Assembly: GCA_037957365.1 (NCBI GenBank)
Contig: JARHVA010000157.1
Location: 3,412,501-3,476,500, forward strand
Length of the DNA stretch: 64,000 bases
DNA from: Torreya grandis
Taxonomy: Eukaryota; Streptophyta; Pinopsida; Cupressales; Taxaceae
Direction of reading: 5' to 3'
This document shows positions 36,489 to 47,544 of the stretch, piece after piece; the stretch's first letter is position 1; the number at the start of each line of letters is the position of its first letter. The translations under genes and the position numbers were made by a program. Under the pieces are notes generated by a model, which saw nothing but the letters and a program-made list of their open reading frames with translations, was not told the DNA's origin and made no database searches.

Positions 36489-37025
36489 TGATCCAGACAA
36501 CAATTTAGGTGACAATTTGGGTGACAGTTTCATCCCAATTGATGACAAAACTTTCGGGAGCCATAATTTTGCACCATAGCTCCAATTGACTCGCCGTTTG
36601 AACTGATGGAAAGATAAGAATGAGGAGAATGTTGTGAGATGTCATTGATATTTGATAAATGAAGTTTAACACTTGAAAAACCAATGGAAGTGCCCCGAAT
36701 TTCAATTTTAGTAGTGCAATCTTAAAATAATAAGTTTTTAAAAATAGTAATTCCTCAAATTTTGTATTGTTTTAAATCTTGGAAGTTGAACCAATTAATA
36801 TCCCTTGAGATTGGTGACCTTCCACATCCTCCCCATGCTTTCAAAATGTGTATAAATGAAGAGGTAACCCAAAATGTGAAGACAAACATCTCTTCCCAGA
36901 GATAAGCATATATTTGTATTGCGATCTTGAGTAATACTACATCTCTTCTCAGAGAATTCATTATTATTGTGTTATTTCTATGCTATTGAAATATTTATCA
37001 ACCATAACTTCTTAGTTTTGGATCA
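36489..37025 (+). repeat. Element D 3' LTR
   Basis: 537 bp, TGATCCAGACAA...TTTTGGATCA, equal in length to the 5' LTR. Its first 91 bases are the 3' end of the pol open frame (stop at 36577-36579). Confidence 0.95.
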
Positions 37026-37030
37026 TAGAT

Positions 37031-37405
37031 TTTTTTTAAAAATCCAATGCATCACCAATAAACTAAAGCTTATTGAATTTCATTCAATATTGGGCCTATC
37101 AAATTTTCTATTGAGGGGGAGTGTGCATGACAATGTCACTTCTTAATAGCCATGTGGCTCATGTGTTTCCTTCTATCTCTCTATACTCTTCTCATTGTAA
37201 AGCATTGTAATAAATCGCTTTAAGTGATTTTGGTAAACTTCATATGGAAGTCTACATTTTACCTAATACATAGTAGCATTGAGGTCCTTATGTTATAAAA
37301 TATTCTAATATGTTTGGTTGATTATTCATGAGAAATTGTGGATGTATTTTCACTGTGAAATGTAGTCTCACGATCATGCTAGCCTAAACTCACTGTAAGT
37401 GGTTT
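37031..37405 (+). other. Element C internal region, right part
   Basis: Non-coding. A TTGAGGGGGAGTGTG near 37111 resembles the purine-rich sequence that ends copia pol regions. No open frame of note. Confidence 0.5.
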
Positions 37406-37411
37406 AGAGTA

Positions 37412-37690
37412 ACATAGTGTAATTAATTTATATTTGCCTATGGGGACATAGTGAAAATCCTTTAGGTGTCTATGGGTTTATAGTGTAATTCCTTTAAAGG
37501 TGACTATGTGACTATGGTTACATAGTGTAATACCTTTGGGTATCTATAGTTATATAATGTAATTCCTTTAAAGGTGACTATGTCATTGTGGTTATATAGT
37601 TTAATACCTTTGGGTATCTATATTTAAATAGTGTAATACCTTTTAGTGACTATGTTTACATAGCATAATTACTTTAAAGGTGACTATGGC
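37412..37690 (+). repeat. About 33-bp tandem repeats in element C
   Basis: Eight units with the core ACATAGTGTAATACC or a close variant start at 37412, 37446, 37479, 37520, 37551, 37594, 37626 and 37659. Spacing is mostly 31-34, twice 41-43. Alternate units carry CCTTTAAAGGTGACTATG or CCTTTGGGTATCTATAG. CCTTTAAAGG is palindromic. The block lies upstream of the C polypurine tract. Confidence 0.85.
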
Positions 37691-37806
37691 ATGATGAAGG
37701 ATGTTTCCTTCAATTATTACCTCTTAAAACTCATCATGTGGATGGTTCATGGAGTATAAATTTGTTTTTATAAAGGTGATTATGGCATGTATCCCCACTT
37801 AACATT

Positions 37807-37815
37807 AAGGAGGAG
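37807..37815 (+). promoter_or_regulatory. Element C polypurine tract
   Basis: AAGGAGGAG immediately before the 3' LTR start at 37816. Confidence 0.85.
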
Positions 37816-38317
37816 TATTGGAATAATTAATGGTTACGTGGTGTTATTTATGTACCCCTAATACATTAAATTACATTGGTTAAATAATAATATATTTTAT
37901 TACTAATCATGATTTTATCCTTTTGTAAATAAATAATAAAATATATTAAATGGCCTTTGGAGAGGTTGACCCATTAATGTGGTGGTTGGAAAAAGTCACA
38001 TTATAATGGTCAGATTACCTTACCTATATAATAAAGAATTTATACCATAAAATGCAACAAAAAAAAGGAGAGTCGAGACAAATGAGAAAATGTGGAGAAC
38101 ACATTTCCAAGTTATGTGAAGATTTATTGAGAAGAAGTGAGAGAAATAAAGACTATATTAGGTACTTGTTAGTTTCTCATAATATGAATAATCTTTGTGG
38201 GTTTTTACCTTTTGGAGGTTTTTCCACGTATATCTAGTGTTTCATGGTGAATGTCTTTATTATTGGTCTCACATCTATATTCAGTGTTCGTATGCAATTA
38301 TATTGCTTGTTTTGTCA
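37816..38317 (+). repeat. Element C 3' LTR
   Basis: 502 bp partner of 30099-30602, followed by the TAAGG duplication (38318-38322) and the resumed element A sequence. A TATATAATAAAG (about 38025) is the likely TATA region. Confidence 0.92.
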
Positions 38318-38322
38318 TAAGG

Positions 38323-40140
38323 CAAAACTAGAATGAATTGAAATCTCATTCTGGATTTATGTAGGCAACACTCAATTTACATTGAGATCAAACTAGTCAC
38401 CCTTTTTGCATGCTCCCATCATTTTTCAAATAATGTAAGTTTGAATGCTCTTGCCATTTTATAAGCAACCTAAGCCACACTCTCGTCATTTTTTGAGTTT
38501 GACCATTTAGTCTCTCATAATTCTTAATCGAGTTGAGACACCTAAAAATTTCAAAAACATTTGTAAAAGATCTAAAAATCCTAAAAATCATAAAATCATG
38601 AAAATTGGCTTAGAATGTCCATGCGAGATATAAATCTATCACAATTTTTTGGATGGGCCAAATTGTTTGTTTAGTTTATTTCTAAGACCACCTTGGTATT
38701 TTTTCTCCTAATTCTGGGAGAACTACATCGGCCTAAGGGCCACATAGAATAACTAGGTAACACTTGGATACATGACGTATCTCAGGTTAGTTTGGTCACA
38801 CTTTTCTTCTTTTTTGACCACTTATTTGCCTTAAAGATCTTGGGACCCCTAACTATATTATTATTAACCACTTGTCATTTAGTTTCCACATACTTATTAG
38901 CCTAAATCCTTATGTTCTCACCATTTTGTGAATTTTTATTTTGTACATTATGTATTCAATTTTGATACATTAATGACTACCAGGCTTCACCTTACACTCT
39001 CACTATTTTGCAAGTATTCTCTATTTCAAATGCTCTCATCATTTTGTGAAACCATTCTCATATTCCTCTACAACATAATCATGTTTTCCTTATCACCATT
39101 TTTCTTCTATCCTATATTTGAGAGAACTAGATTTGGCCTGAAGTTTATTTGGATCTTGATTTATTGGAACTATACAGGCAATGTCCCCTTACCTCATGCA
39201 TCTGGAGTCAGCTTGACTACCGCTTATTTTTATTTTATCCCCCTATTTTTTCTATTTGTTTTGTTCTCTCTTATAGCCTAAGGGCAATGTCTATCATCTT
39301 GTTTGTGTCATTTTTTACCTATAAACTAGGGGCAACCTTTTGCCATTGTCCTTGCATTGTTATACCTATGTCATTATTGTCTAGCTTAGGGGTCACCCTT
39401 TCACCAAGTGTAACACCTCTATTACACATGCATAACAATTTGTTTTCTATTTACACTAATATTGTGATTAACCATTATTTGTGTTTGTTTGATTTTGTTC
39501 TGATTGTTTTGTTCACTTTCTATTTCTTGGTTTTTTTGTGTCTTTATGTTTGTTTCTTACTGTTTTGTTATTTGTTTATTTATTTTTATTGATATTTTTT
39601 TGTGTTTATATTTATTGGTGTTTTGTTTATTTTACTATTTGTTTGCTCTCATTATTATGCCTCAACTTAGTATGTCTGCATTTATCGGGTGATTCCTTGC
39701 ACATTATACTTAAGTCCATCTATATTCATACATCAACATTGTCATCATGGTTTTTATCATTGGTGCATTATTTTTGATTGTTTATTGGATTGAATGTCAG
39801 TCCCTCTTCATATTATGACTAAGTTATCATGGTTTTTTATATCATGATGCATACTATCATTAGCTACAACAAAAATCAACTCAAGAAATCTTACAAGCAC
39901 TGATGTTGTGGTACTTCTCCTTAGTCACCTAATTTTTTTTTGATCTACCTTCACATCCCTCAAATATAGAGTAATTACATCACAAATGAGTTTTAATCCT
40001 TTCTAGTTAGAATGCATATCCATACTAACAGGTTACCCAAATTCATGTTTCTTCTCTATAATCGATTAATATTACTTTGTGAGTACATATTTAGTATGTG
40101 ATCCCCCTTTTCCACTTTTCCATATTATCCCAAAACATAG
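38323..40140 (+). other. Element A 3' untranslated region
   Basis: T-rich sequence that continues A after the C insertion. Its reverse complement recurs in element I (about 62700-63860), with matching landmarks such as CATACATCAACATTGTCATCATGG at 39726 and CATTTTGTGA. It contains overlapping hydrophobic open frames (38928-39281, 39149-39592, 39504-39692). These are very Phe/Leu/Tyr-rich and their counterpart in I is not open, so I treat them as chance frames in T-rich DNA. Confidence 0.7.
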
Positions 40141-40143
40141 TGC

Positions 40144-40490
40144 CAATGATTATAACTACATTTGGGCTAATCATTGTGTTTTGATCTGTCTGGATGTTAA
40201 TGATTATAAATACCTTTGAGTAAATCATTATCATTTTCCTACCCTATAGGGGCATGGTTTCATTATGCTAATGATTATAACCACCTTTGGGAAAATCATT
40301 ATCTCTATCCTCCCAACTATGGCATTTTTCATCTACTAATGATTATAACCATCTTTAGGTAAATAATTATTTTCACTTTGCTATGCTGATGATTATAATC
40401 GACCTTGGTCAAATAATCCTTTTTATCTTCCCAATTGGGGAATCTCATTGTGCCAATAATTATAACCACCTTTGGGCAAATTAGTCTTCC
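40144..40490 (+). repeat. Tandem hairpin repeats of the A family
   Basis: Six units about 60 bases apart share the core AATGATTATAACCACCTTTGGGNAAATCATT. The ends AATGATT and AATCATT are reverse complements, so each unit can fold into a 7-9 bp stem with a loop of about 15 bases containing CCTTTGGG. The first unit (40144-40176) pairs CAATGATTA with TAATCATTG perfectly. Later units have one mismatch or lose the arm. The block ends about 200 bases before the 3' LTR. Confidence 0.85.
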
Positions 40491-40675
40491 CCCCCTTTAC
40501 CTTTATGTCCCCTCATTTTCCTTCTTTCAAAAGATCAATCACTGACCTTATTTGTTGCCCACTCCCTTGAGGGGGCATCTAGGGATTAACCATCACCATT
40601 TGCGGCATTAGGCATTAAATATTTTTTCATTATTTGAGAATATGTTGTTGTTCCTATATCTTTTAATGCCTTCTA

Positions 40676-40689
40676 AAATAAGGGAAAAC
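40676..40689 (+). promoter_or_regulatory. Element A polypurine tract
   Basis: AAAATAAGGGAAAAC just before the 3' LTR start. Element I has the equivalent AATAGGGGTAAAC. Confidence 0.75.
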
Positions 40690-41702
40690 TATAGGCACCC
40701 TATTCTAGATATAATTAGCTCCCAACTGGACTTTAGACTGATTTCTACCAAACATTACAAATTAATATTAAAAAACATTAAACATTTCAATTTCATTTAC
40801 ACATCATTCATTAGTGATCAAAATAATGTTGAGACATCTCTATTTTGGGTACTAGCCCATACATAATAACAACCTATTATAGATTCATCTTCATTCACCT
40901 TGTGACCTAACAACTAGCAGTTTTGTCATGGACCCATTAAGCGAGGCACTTGAATAATTATTAAAAGATCTAAAATTCTAATTAAATTGAATCAACTAAT
41001 TAAACTAGATTAAATTCTTAGCTAAATAATCCATTTACAATTAATGAGTATCTAAAAATGGAATTTAAAATTTCAAAATATCAAGCTTCTTCATCAATGC
41101 TTTTGTGAGTTGTCAAGCCCTCAAAAAATATGTATTTTGTGAGCCATGTGTATTAATTGAAAATAATAATTACATGCCACTTCCTTAATTTAATTGGAGT
41201 TATCCTCAACTCACTTAGGGTTAGTTTTAACTCATTCCATGCCAATTTTAACCTAACTCAATTTGGATGAGGGTTAACTTTGGAAGATATAAATAGAAGG
41301 CCTCACCTATTAATCTTTAAGATTTTTTGGTGCTATGTTATTATGCCAAAATACCTCCAAAAAGATTCATTGTAGTGTTACCATGCCAATTTCATAAGCC
41401 AAGCCAAGATAAGCCAATTAGAATTACTAAGGTGCCAAGGAAAGGTGGAATAATGGAGCTTCATTGACAAAGATTTCTTAAGCACATAGTTGAGCAAGCC
41501 AACTCAATAAGTGGTTTTGGAGCTACAAATAAGGTACAAAGAATATTTCTTTTGTTTTCTAATTGTGTTTTCATTGTGTGCTTATTACATATTCTCTCTC
41601 TAGTGTCTAGGCTATAGGTATTAGTGTTTAGTGTGTTTGTTTTGATTTGATTTTCTTGAATAACACTATACTAATCTCCCCTCTATGGATTCCTTGTTCA
41701 CA
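40690..41702 (+). repeat. Element A 3' LTR
   Basis: 1013-bp partner of 16511-17525, TATAGGCACC...CCTTGTTCACA, followed by TAGGT (41703-41707) and the second part of the B 5' LTR. Confidence 0.92.
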
Positions 41703-41707
41703 TAGGT

Positions 41708-42241
41708 CACATCTAGACTACACTGTGAAAACCACTCTACTTCTACTTGTGTTCCTTAAAACCCTAGTAAACACGGAGGCTTAGGGTTTCACTTTGAAAT
41801 CAATCAAAATAGGGAACAAATAGAGATTCAAGATTTATTCATATAAACATAAGATTCTTAGAATAAGGCAAACATCCTCCTAGAAAGTCACTATACTATC
41901 TACTCAAGGTCATTAACATGACACTAGAGGACACTAATGTGATGTGCTATTGGAAAAGGGACCACTCCACTTTATGAAGAGGACTCTAACACCTAATTTT
42001 TATTGATGACACCCTATATTATTCTTGTACCGATTTCTAGCCTATCACTTGTTCATCTCAGTCATTTTTCTAGCTAAGTATCTCCTTTGTATTTCATTGT
42101 TATTTAAAAGATAACCAAACAAATCAATTATTATACAAATTAGTGGCTATTGATATTGCTATATTTATTCCCTAATTTATATACTCATCTCTTTACCTAC
42201 TTAGGGTTTTACATTCCATAATTCCCAAAATAGTTAAATCA
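41708..42241 (+). repeat. Element B 5' LTR, second part
   Basis: Continues the B LTR after the A insertion and aligns with 50997-51529: AAAACCACTCTACTT, AAACCCTAGTAA, AAGGCAAACATCCTCC, TCTACTCAAGGTCATTAACAT and ACTTAGGGTTTTACATTCC. It ends GTTAAATCA. Confidence 0.9.
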
Positions 42242-42890
42242 TTTGGTGAACTTGACTTACTTCAAACATATTGTTTAAAACCCTAGTGTACCATTAAGGT
42301 TTCCCTTCTTATTGTAAAAATTTACTCAATTTTTAATCTTCCTCATGACCATCATGATGGAATCCATTTTCTAATTTCTAGTATAAAGTCTTATGATTTG
42401 TCTTACATTATTATTACCTACCATTTGTAGAAATATGCACATGTATGCCCTTACTCTTATGGATCATGTTATAACTCAGCTTATTTCATACATTGGCCTA
42501 CCTCATCTTGGCCCCCTTAGATGGAGAGAATTTTTTCATTTCCAATTTTAAATTACCTCCAATTATTAATAAATGGTAGAGGGCTCATATGAAATTTTAT
42601 TTCTCCTCCACCTAGATCCATTGACTACCTTCACTCACATCTCGTTTCTAATACTCACCCTTAGATAATAGTATATACCATGCTTCAAGTTGTTAATAGA
42701 TGAAATAAAATGCCTCCTTAGCCTATACAAGAAAAATGTAATCCCATAATCCCTCCTCATTCCCAACACAATGCCACAAGACCTAGGGATCAACACAAAG
42801 CATATGATATTATTGATCAATTGAGAAATACTTCAACAAGCAACCATAGTCAAAGACATTCTTTTTCAAACACTCAATCACACATATTTG
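42242..42890 (+). other. Element B leader and gag amino-terminal region
   Basis: The sequence right after the LTR (TTTGGTGAACTTGACTTAC) should contain the primer-binding site, but I do not recognise the tRNA. The rest is decayed sequence, probably the start of gag, without a clear domain. Confidence 0.4.
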
Positions 42891-42894
42891 CCAC

Positions 42895-43435
42895 ATGATA
42901 CAAAACTTACGTATTTTGCATCTATCATGAACACTATGAAAGACATCTAAGATGTTACATCTTTTGACAATGAGGATTTTCCATTAGAGAAAGTTATCAA
43001 TCGTAAACTACCATTTTTACTTTAGGCACATTAAAATAACTACTATTAAACAAGTTCTAATTGACAATGGTTCAAGTCTTAACATATGTAACCTCACATT
43101 CTTACAAACTATGGGAGTTTATATAACATCCATTCAGAAGACATATAAGAACATTCAAGGTTTTGATGACATTCCCTGGTAGACATTGGGTTTTATTACT
43201 TTGGATATCATATTTAGGCCAAAAATGTTATCCACACAGTTTCAAGTGATGCCTAATCATTTTCATTATGAATTTTTACTCAAGACACCTGGGATACACA
43301 CCATGGAGGTAGTACTCTCTACCTTGCACAAATGTGTCAAGTTTTTACGTGATGGATATCAATACACTTATCTAGATGATAATCAACCATTCATATGTTA
43401 TAAATTCACTAAGCCTACTACCTAAATTATTATTT
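42895..43435 (+). pseudogene. Element B gag zinc finger and aspartic protease remnant
   Basis: YKTYVFCIYHEHYERHLRCYIF (about 42900-42965) is a Tat-type gag finger of the form CxYHxxxxHxxxxC. After a linker comes KQVLIDNGSSLNICNLTFLQTMGV (43045-43115), the protease active-site strand with Asp-Thr-Gly changed to Asp-Asn-Gly. The open frame 43186-43425 gives TLDIIFRPKMLSTQFQVMPNHFHYEFLLKTPGIH then STLHKCVKF, the conserved protease tail with a decayed LLGRPWIH motif. B thus retains gag-protease coding only. Family role: particle protein and maturation protease. Stops and the altered triad make it inactive. Confidence 0.7.
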
Positions 43436-44766
43436 AGATGGGACATTTCATATTCTCAAAGAGTCCCTGACTCACATGATTCTTATAGAATATATGCATA
43501 CATATGAGGTCAAGGAATCTAGTACTGCTATTCCTATACCCATTCTATATCCTCCTATAATAGAGTTATCTTCACCCATGATGGATAACTGCCCTCCTAT
43601 AACATAGTCCCCCTACCCATGATGGATGATGAGATATTCATAAAATAGTTTCCATTACTTGTTAACTCATAATAAATATACATCAAAAACTTAGATATAG
43701 ATTCCTAGACCACCACAAATGATAATACAACAACCATGAACATCAATGATTATTTATGCAGATTGAGCTTCACATGAGTAGGCCTTAGAGAGTATATAAA
43801 TGATTCTAAGGCAATGATACCTTTACATATGTATCAACACTAGTTCATAATACCCCATATATAGGACCAAACACTCACTTGCAATTAGAGGCAGATTTTT
43901 CTACAAACTTAGTACATATGGTTGCATCTGTAGATATTGACCTAGTTATCTGGATTCAAGTAGGTAGTACACATGATAGACCATAGTTAGTTTTATAGAT
44001 ATTACTTGATATAGGATTGTTATCATTATCCATAGTTCATCATAGATCTACTAGCATATTGTCATAGCAGGATGACATACCCTTTTATCTCTTTCATATG
44101 ATTATCAGACATGATATAGATACATGCCCAACATTACAATAGAAATTAAATCAATTCAAATCTCAAGGCATTACCTAAATTACACAACATCAAACTCCAC
44201 CAGTATAGGCACCATGAAGGACTTTTCATCAACCTTAACATTTGAGGAATGATCTATTGATTATCAAGGATTTCTCTAAGGAACAACACATCCCTCATAT
44301 ATATATATATATATATTAATCCAAATACTTATAATTTGGCATTCTTATAGTACATAGGTCACCAAGAGATAGAGTTACATCATGCTATACATTATCAGGA
44401 CTCTTTAGGACATATCACACTACCACTTACATGGGTACCTAAGGTGGTCAAACCACTACTTTTTTTCATGAACACAGACACTCACATACATTTTACACTT
44501 GACAATAGATATTTATAGGAAATGGATGCCATAATAAATCAAAAGAAGACATGTTTGAATTTTAGTTATGATGGACACACAATTCACATTTTACATGATG
44601 GCCCAGATGAAAATCATAGATTTCATACAGACATCCATCGGTCCAATGTGGTCTACCCTAGGACTTCACAAGCAATAGAACAACATGCTATCTGAATGCA
44701 CAAATTCTAGACTATTGCCAAGGATAAGGATATAATTATGCATATAAAATGGTATGATGGTCATAG
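43436..44766 (+). other. Element B downstream coding-like region without RT
   Basis: Short frames, no RT, RNase H or integrase motif in any of the three forward frames. A stretch near 44510-44700 reads LEMDAIINQKKTCLNFSYDGH then DENHRFHTDIHRSNVVYP. It looks like protein sequence but I do not recognise it. An (AT)n run lies at 44298-44317. The region is cut by element E at 44767. Confidence 0.45.
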
Positions 44767-45068
44767 TGTTAAGGATTAACATTTACATTGGTATTTACTC
44801 TAGTAAATAAGTATTTACATGAATGGTTATTTTATTAGTTATATGAATATATTATTGTAATAATATATTTTGTATATAGTTTGGAGAGTGTTTAAGTGAG
44901 AGTTTATAGGGATCTCGAGATCCCCATATTTAACTTTTGTACTTCATAAATAAGTGTTTTTTAATATCTAGTATGAATTAAGTTGAACTAATAGAATATT
45001 ATTTTTGTGTGATCAATTTATCTCTGCATTTGGTTATATCTATACATATACTCTGATAAGATTTAATA
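44767..45068 (+). repeat. Element E 5' LTR
   Basis: 302 bp. Shared with the 3' copy: TATTTACATGAATGGTTATTTT, AAGTGAGAGTTTATAGGGAT, GATCCCCATATTTAACTTTTG and GTTATATCTATACATA. It ends ATTTAATA. Confidence 0.9.
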
Positions 45069-45070
45069 TT

Positions 45071-45081
45071 TGGTATCAGAG
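45071..45081 (+). promoter_or_regulatory. Element E primer-binding site
   Basis: TGGTATCAGAG, two bases after the LTR end, complementary to initiator methionine tRNA. Confidence 0.88.
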
Positions 45082-47230
45082 TAAGAGTATTATTGTGAAG
45101 ATGAGTTAATTGACAAAGGGCAATCCATTCTCCTTGGTTTCCCTATTGATGGTAGTGTGTATGTACATTGCCAATAGAACTCCAAGGTATTCAGATCTAC
45201 ACATTTTGTAGCATTTATTTATGGTGTTGCCCATTCTGAGGTCATTTTGTGGTTTAGACTGGGTATTAGAAAGAGATTTCATAATGAAAATTTTTAGTAT
45301 TGATGCAAGATTCATAACATTTAATATACTATAGAATAGTTAAATAGGAGTAGTTGGTGGCCTGTTAGATTAGCTACAACCATATTCTATCATGGGAATC
45401 AATCTAGAAATAAGTTTTAGTTTCTAAAAAGCTTTGTATCTCTCATCATGAACATCACACATTTATCTTCCCCCATGTTCATCAGATCAATGATCCTTGA
45501 AGTAAGCATTTTTATTAGTGTTTAAAATTATTCTTGTATGTTGGTAGTGTTATTCTATCTCTATAAATCCCTACATATTCAAGAATATGTGTGTAATTTG
45601 ACATGTTCAATGTACTGATCAATTCTCATGTGCTATAAAACTAAAACACATTTACTATATAGTTTAGATCCATGGTTTGCTATTGATTCATGGCCATTAG
45701 ATCAACTATGCATCTCCATGTTTTTATGTTGGTAATAGTCTAAATTATCATTTAATGATCCATATTTATGCTATCTTTGTGGATTACACCTTTGAGCTAT
45801 CTTAATTTTACATCTAACTTGGTAGAGATCACCACACTAATTTATATAGCTATAATTATCTTTTCTATTTGGTCTAATGTGTGTATACATCTTATCACTA
45901 CATTGGACAAAGAGATATTCCAATTGAGATTTCTACAATGCTGCCTCTTTTATCCTGATATCCACATATCTAGAACTAGATTTGTTCTATCTTGGCTTTG
46001 AACCAGTTGGTAAAAACATACCATAGACCCTATGAATGCATACACCTCAAGATTCACATCAGATATTTCCATTTGTTATTGATAATAATTATTTTAGGTT
46101 TGAATTTATGCTTATTTAAGCTTTAATTTTAGGTTTCATTAACTTTCGGTAGTAAGATTTTATTCACTTTAGGTTTTATAAGTCTCTTTAGTTTGTTTTG
46201 TAAATTCATAGTCTTTGTAACATGTTATATTGTGTAATAGTTGGTTACTTGGTCATATTTGGGTTATTATATAGTGTGTTAATGTGTAAAATCAATACTT
46301 TCAAGACATTTTGTTGTTCAAATAAATTAGTGTATGTTGTTAGATTCAATAAAGTTTTTCATGTAGGTCAATGCCATAGTTTTATTGAATTATTAAAAAG
46401 TCAAAATCAAAAATCAAGTCATCAAAAGTTAAAAGTTCAAAATATTTTAATCAAGTCCAATATGTCATTTTAATGTCAAAAGAGGCAAGTTAAAAAATCC
46501 ATCCTTATAAAGGATGCATTATCAGGTGAACCCAACGTTCTGAGCTAAATTTGTCAATTATATGAATATATCAATAATGAGAATCTATTGAGCATCACAT
46601 CTTCATCAACTGAGTAAGTAGTGAACCTACTAGAGGATGAAGGAAATGGAGGTTGGAGGTCTGAGAGCCTCTTGTCAGTCACCAATGATGAAGTCCTAGA
46701 TGATTTGGTGACATATTTTATGTGGTACACTTTTTTCATTTTTTAGTGTGGTGTGTTTTATGCCAAATCAACTAATGCTAAGGATAGTTATTTAGTGGCA
46801 ATGAAAATTGTTTATGTTGTTTTTATTTGGGTGGAAACAACTGAAAAAGGCTATAAAATATGACACTGATGATTTATTCCTCATAATATTTCATTTTCTA
46901 GTATTGTGTATGTTTTCAATCCTCTATTAGATTGGAGAAAAGGAGAGTGTAGATATAATGGAATGTGGCAATAATTGTATAGGAGGGTAACTAACTACAA
47001 AAATCCTCTGACTACAGATATCCTCTAAATACCATAATTATTTATGAAGATGATTAGCTAGTGAAACATCCATTACATTCACATAGAGTAAATGCATGAT
47101 ATGTTCTTCACATAGTAGTGGTCATGTGCAACAAGATCTAGACAATAGTATACATATCTAAAAGTATGCATTGACATATGATTCTATTCGGGCTAGTTAT
47201 TGAAGATGTACATTATTCCCATGTAAACAC
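45082..47230 (+). other. Element E interior, no recognised gene
   Basis: Only short frames (longest 77-83 codons at 45768-46001 and 46222-46473) without a known domain. A piece around 46560-46860 has several adjacent Glu/Asp-rich codons but no match I can name. Read as the non-coding or fully decayed interior of a non-autonomous element. Confidence 0.5.
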
Positions 47231-47242
47231 TAAGGGTGAGAA

Positions 47243-47544
47243 TGTTAAGTATTAACATTTACATTGGTATTTAATTTAGTAAACAAGTATTTACATGAAT
47301 GGTTATTTTGTTAGTTATAAAAATACATTATTGTAACAATATGTTTCATATATAGTTTGGAGTTTATTTAAGTGAGAGTTTATAGGGATATCAGGATCCC
47401 CATATTTAACTTTTGCACTTCTTATATAAGTGATTTGTAATATCTCATATGAATTAAGTTAAATTAATAGAATATTATTGTTGTGTGACCAATTTATCTT
47501 TATGTTTGGTTATGTCTATACATACACTCTGATCAAATTTAATA
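47243..47544 (+). repeat. Element E 3' LTR
   Basis: 302 bp, exactly the length of the left copy, preceded by TAAGGGTGAGAA (47231-47242). Element B resumes after it. Confidence 0.9.

Larger units (their letters stand above)
31372..37025 (+). mobile_element. Element D: chromovirus-like Ty3/gypsy retrotransposon, most complete in the window
   Basis: A 5654-bp element with two LTRs of exactly 537 bp, each beginning TGATC and ending GATCA. A Met-tRNA primer site, gag, protease, RT, RNase H, integrase and a chromodomain-like tail lie in one reading direction. A purine tract AAGGAGGGAGGAA abuts the 3' LTR. Long open frames remain (155, 145, 151 and 142 codons). By hand, the last 205 bases of the two LTRs differ at about 17 places, so it is not recent but is the best preserved element here. 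It is inserted in element C. Confidence 0.93.
30099..38317 (+). mobile_element. Element C: short copia-like LTR element, host of element D
   Basis: The LTRs 30099-30602 and 37816-38317 (504 and 502 bp) start TATTGGAAYAATTAATGG (original TG now TA) and end in CA, flanked by perfect TAAGG duplications. A full primer-binding site TGGTATCAGAGC follows the left LTR, and the purine tract AAGGAGGAG precedes the right one. Removing D leaves about 2.56 kb with only about 1.55 kb internal sequence, too short for gag-pol. C is therefore a non-autonomous or deleted derivative. The TGTTGGAA-type LTR start and Met-tRNA primer site suggest Ty1/copia, by inference. Confidence 0.88.
16511..41702 (+). mobile_element. 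Element A: Tat-like Ty3/gypsy retrotransposon with two RNase H domains
   Basis: A 25.2-kb insertion in B, about 17 kb without the nested C/D block. The LTRs (16511-17525 and 40690-41702) are 1015 and 1013 bp and flanked by GAGGT/TAGGT. The order is LTR, primer site, repeat-rich leader, gag, protease, RT, RNase H, archaeal-like RNase H, integrase, long T-rich 3' untranslated region with hairpin repeats, polypurine tract, LTR. This is the usual Tat-group order. The LTR start is TTTAGACACC on the left and TATAGGCACC on the right, both consistent with an original TGTAGRCACC. The coding region is riddled with stops and is not functional. Confidence 0.88.
44767..47544 (+). mobile_element. Element E: small copia-like LTR element in B
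   Basis: Two LTRs of 302 bp (44767-45068 and 47243-47544), both beginning TGTTAAG and ATTAACATTTACATTGG. A Met-tRNA primer site TGGTATCAGAG at 45071 and a purine tract TAAGGGTGAGAA before the right LTR complete the structure. The 2.17-kb interior has no recognisable gag or pol, so E is non-autonomous. Flanking pentamers CATAG and TACAA do not match, so the target duplication is lost or the ends are off by a few bases. Confidence 0.85.

Noticed and set aside
38928..39777. Overlapping hydrophobic open frames up to 147 codons that look like a membrane protein
   Set aside because: They lie in T-rich 3' untranslated sequence of element A; the homologous part of element I is not open, and several frames are open at once, as expected for low-complexity DNA.
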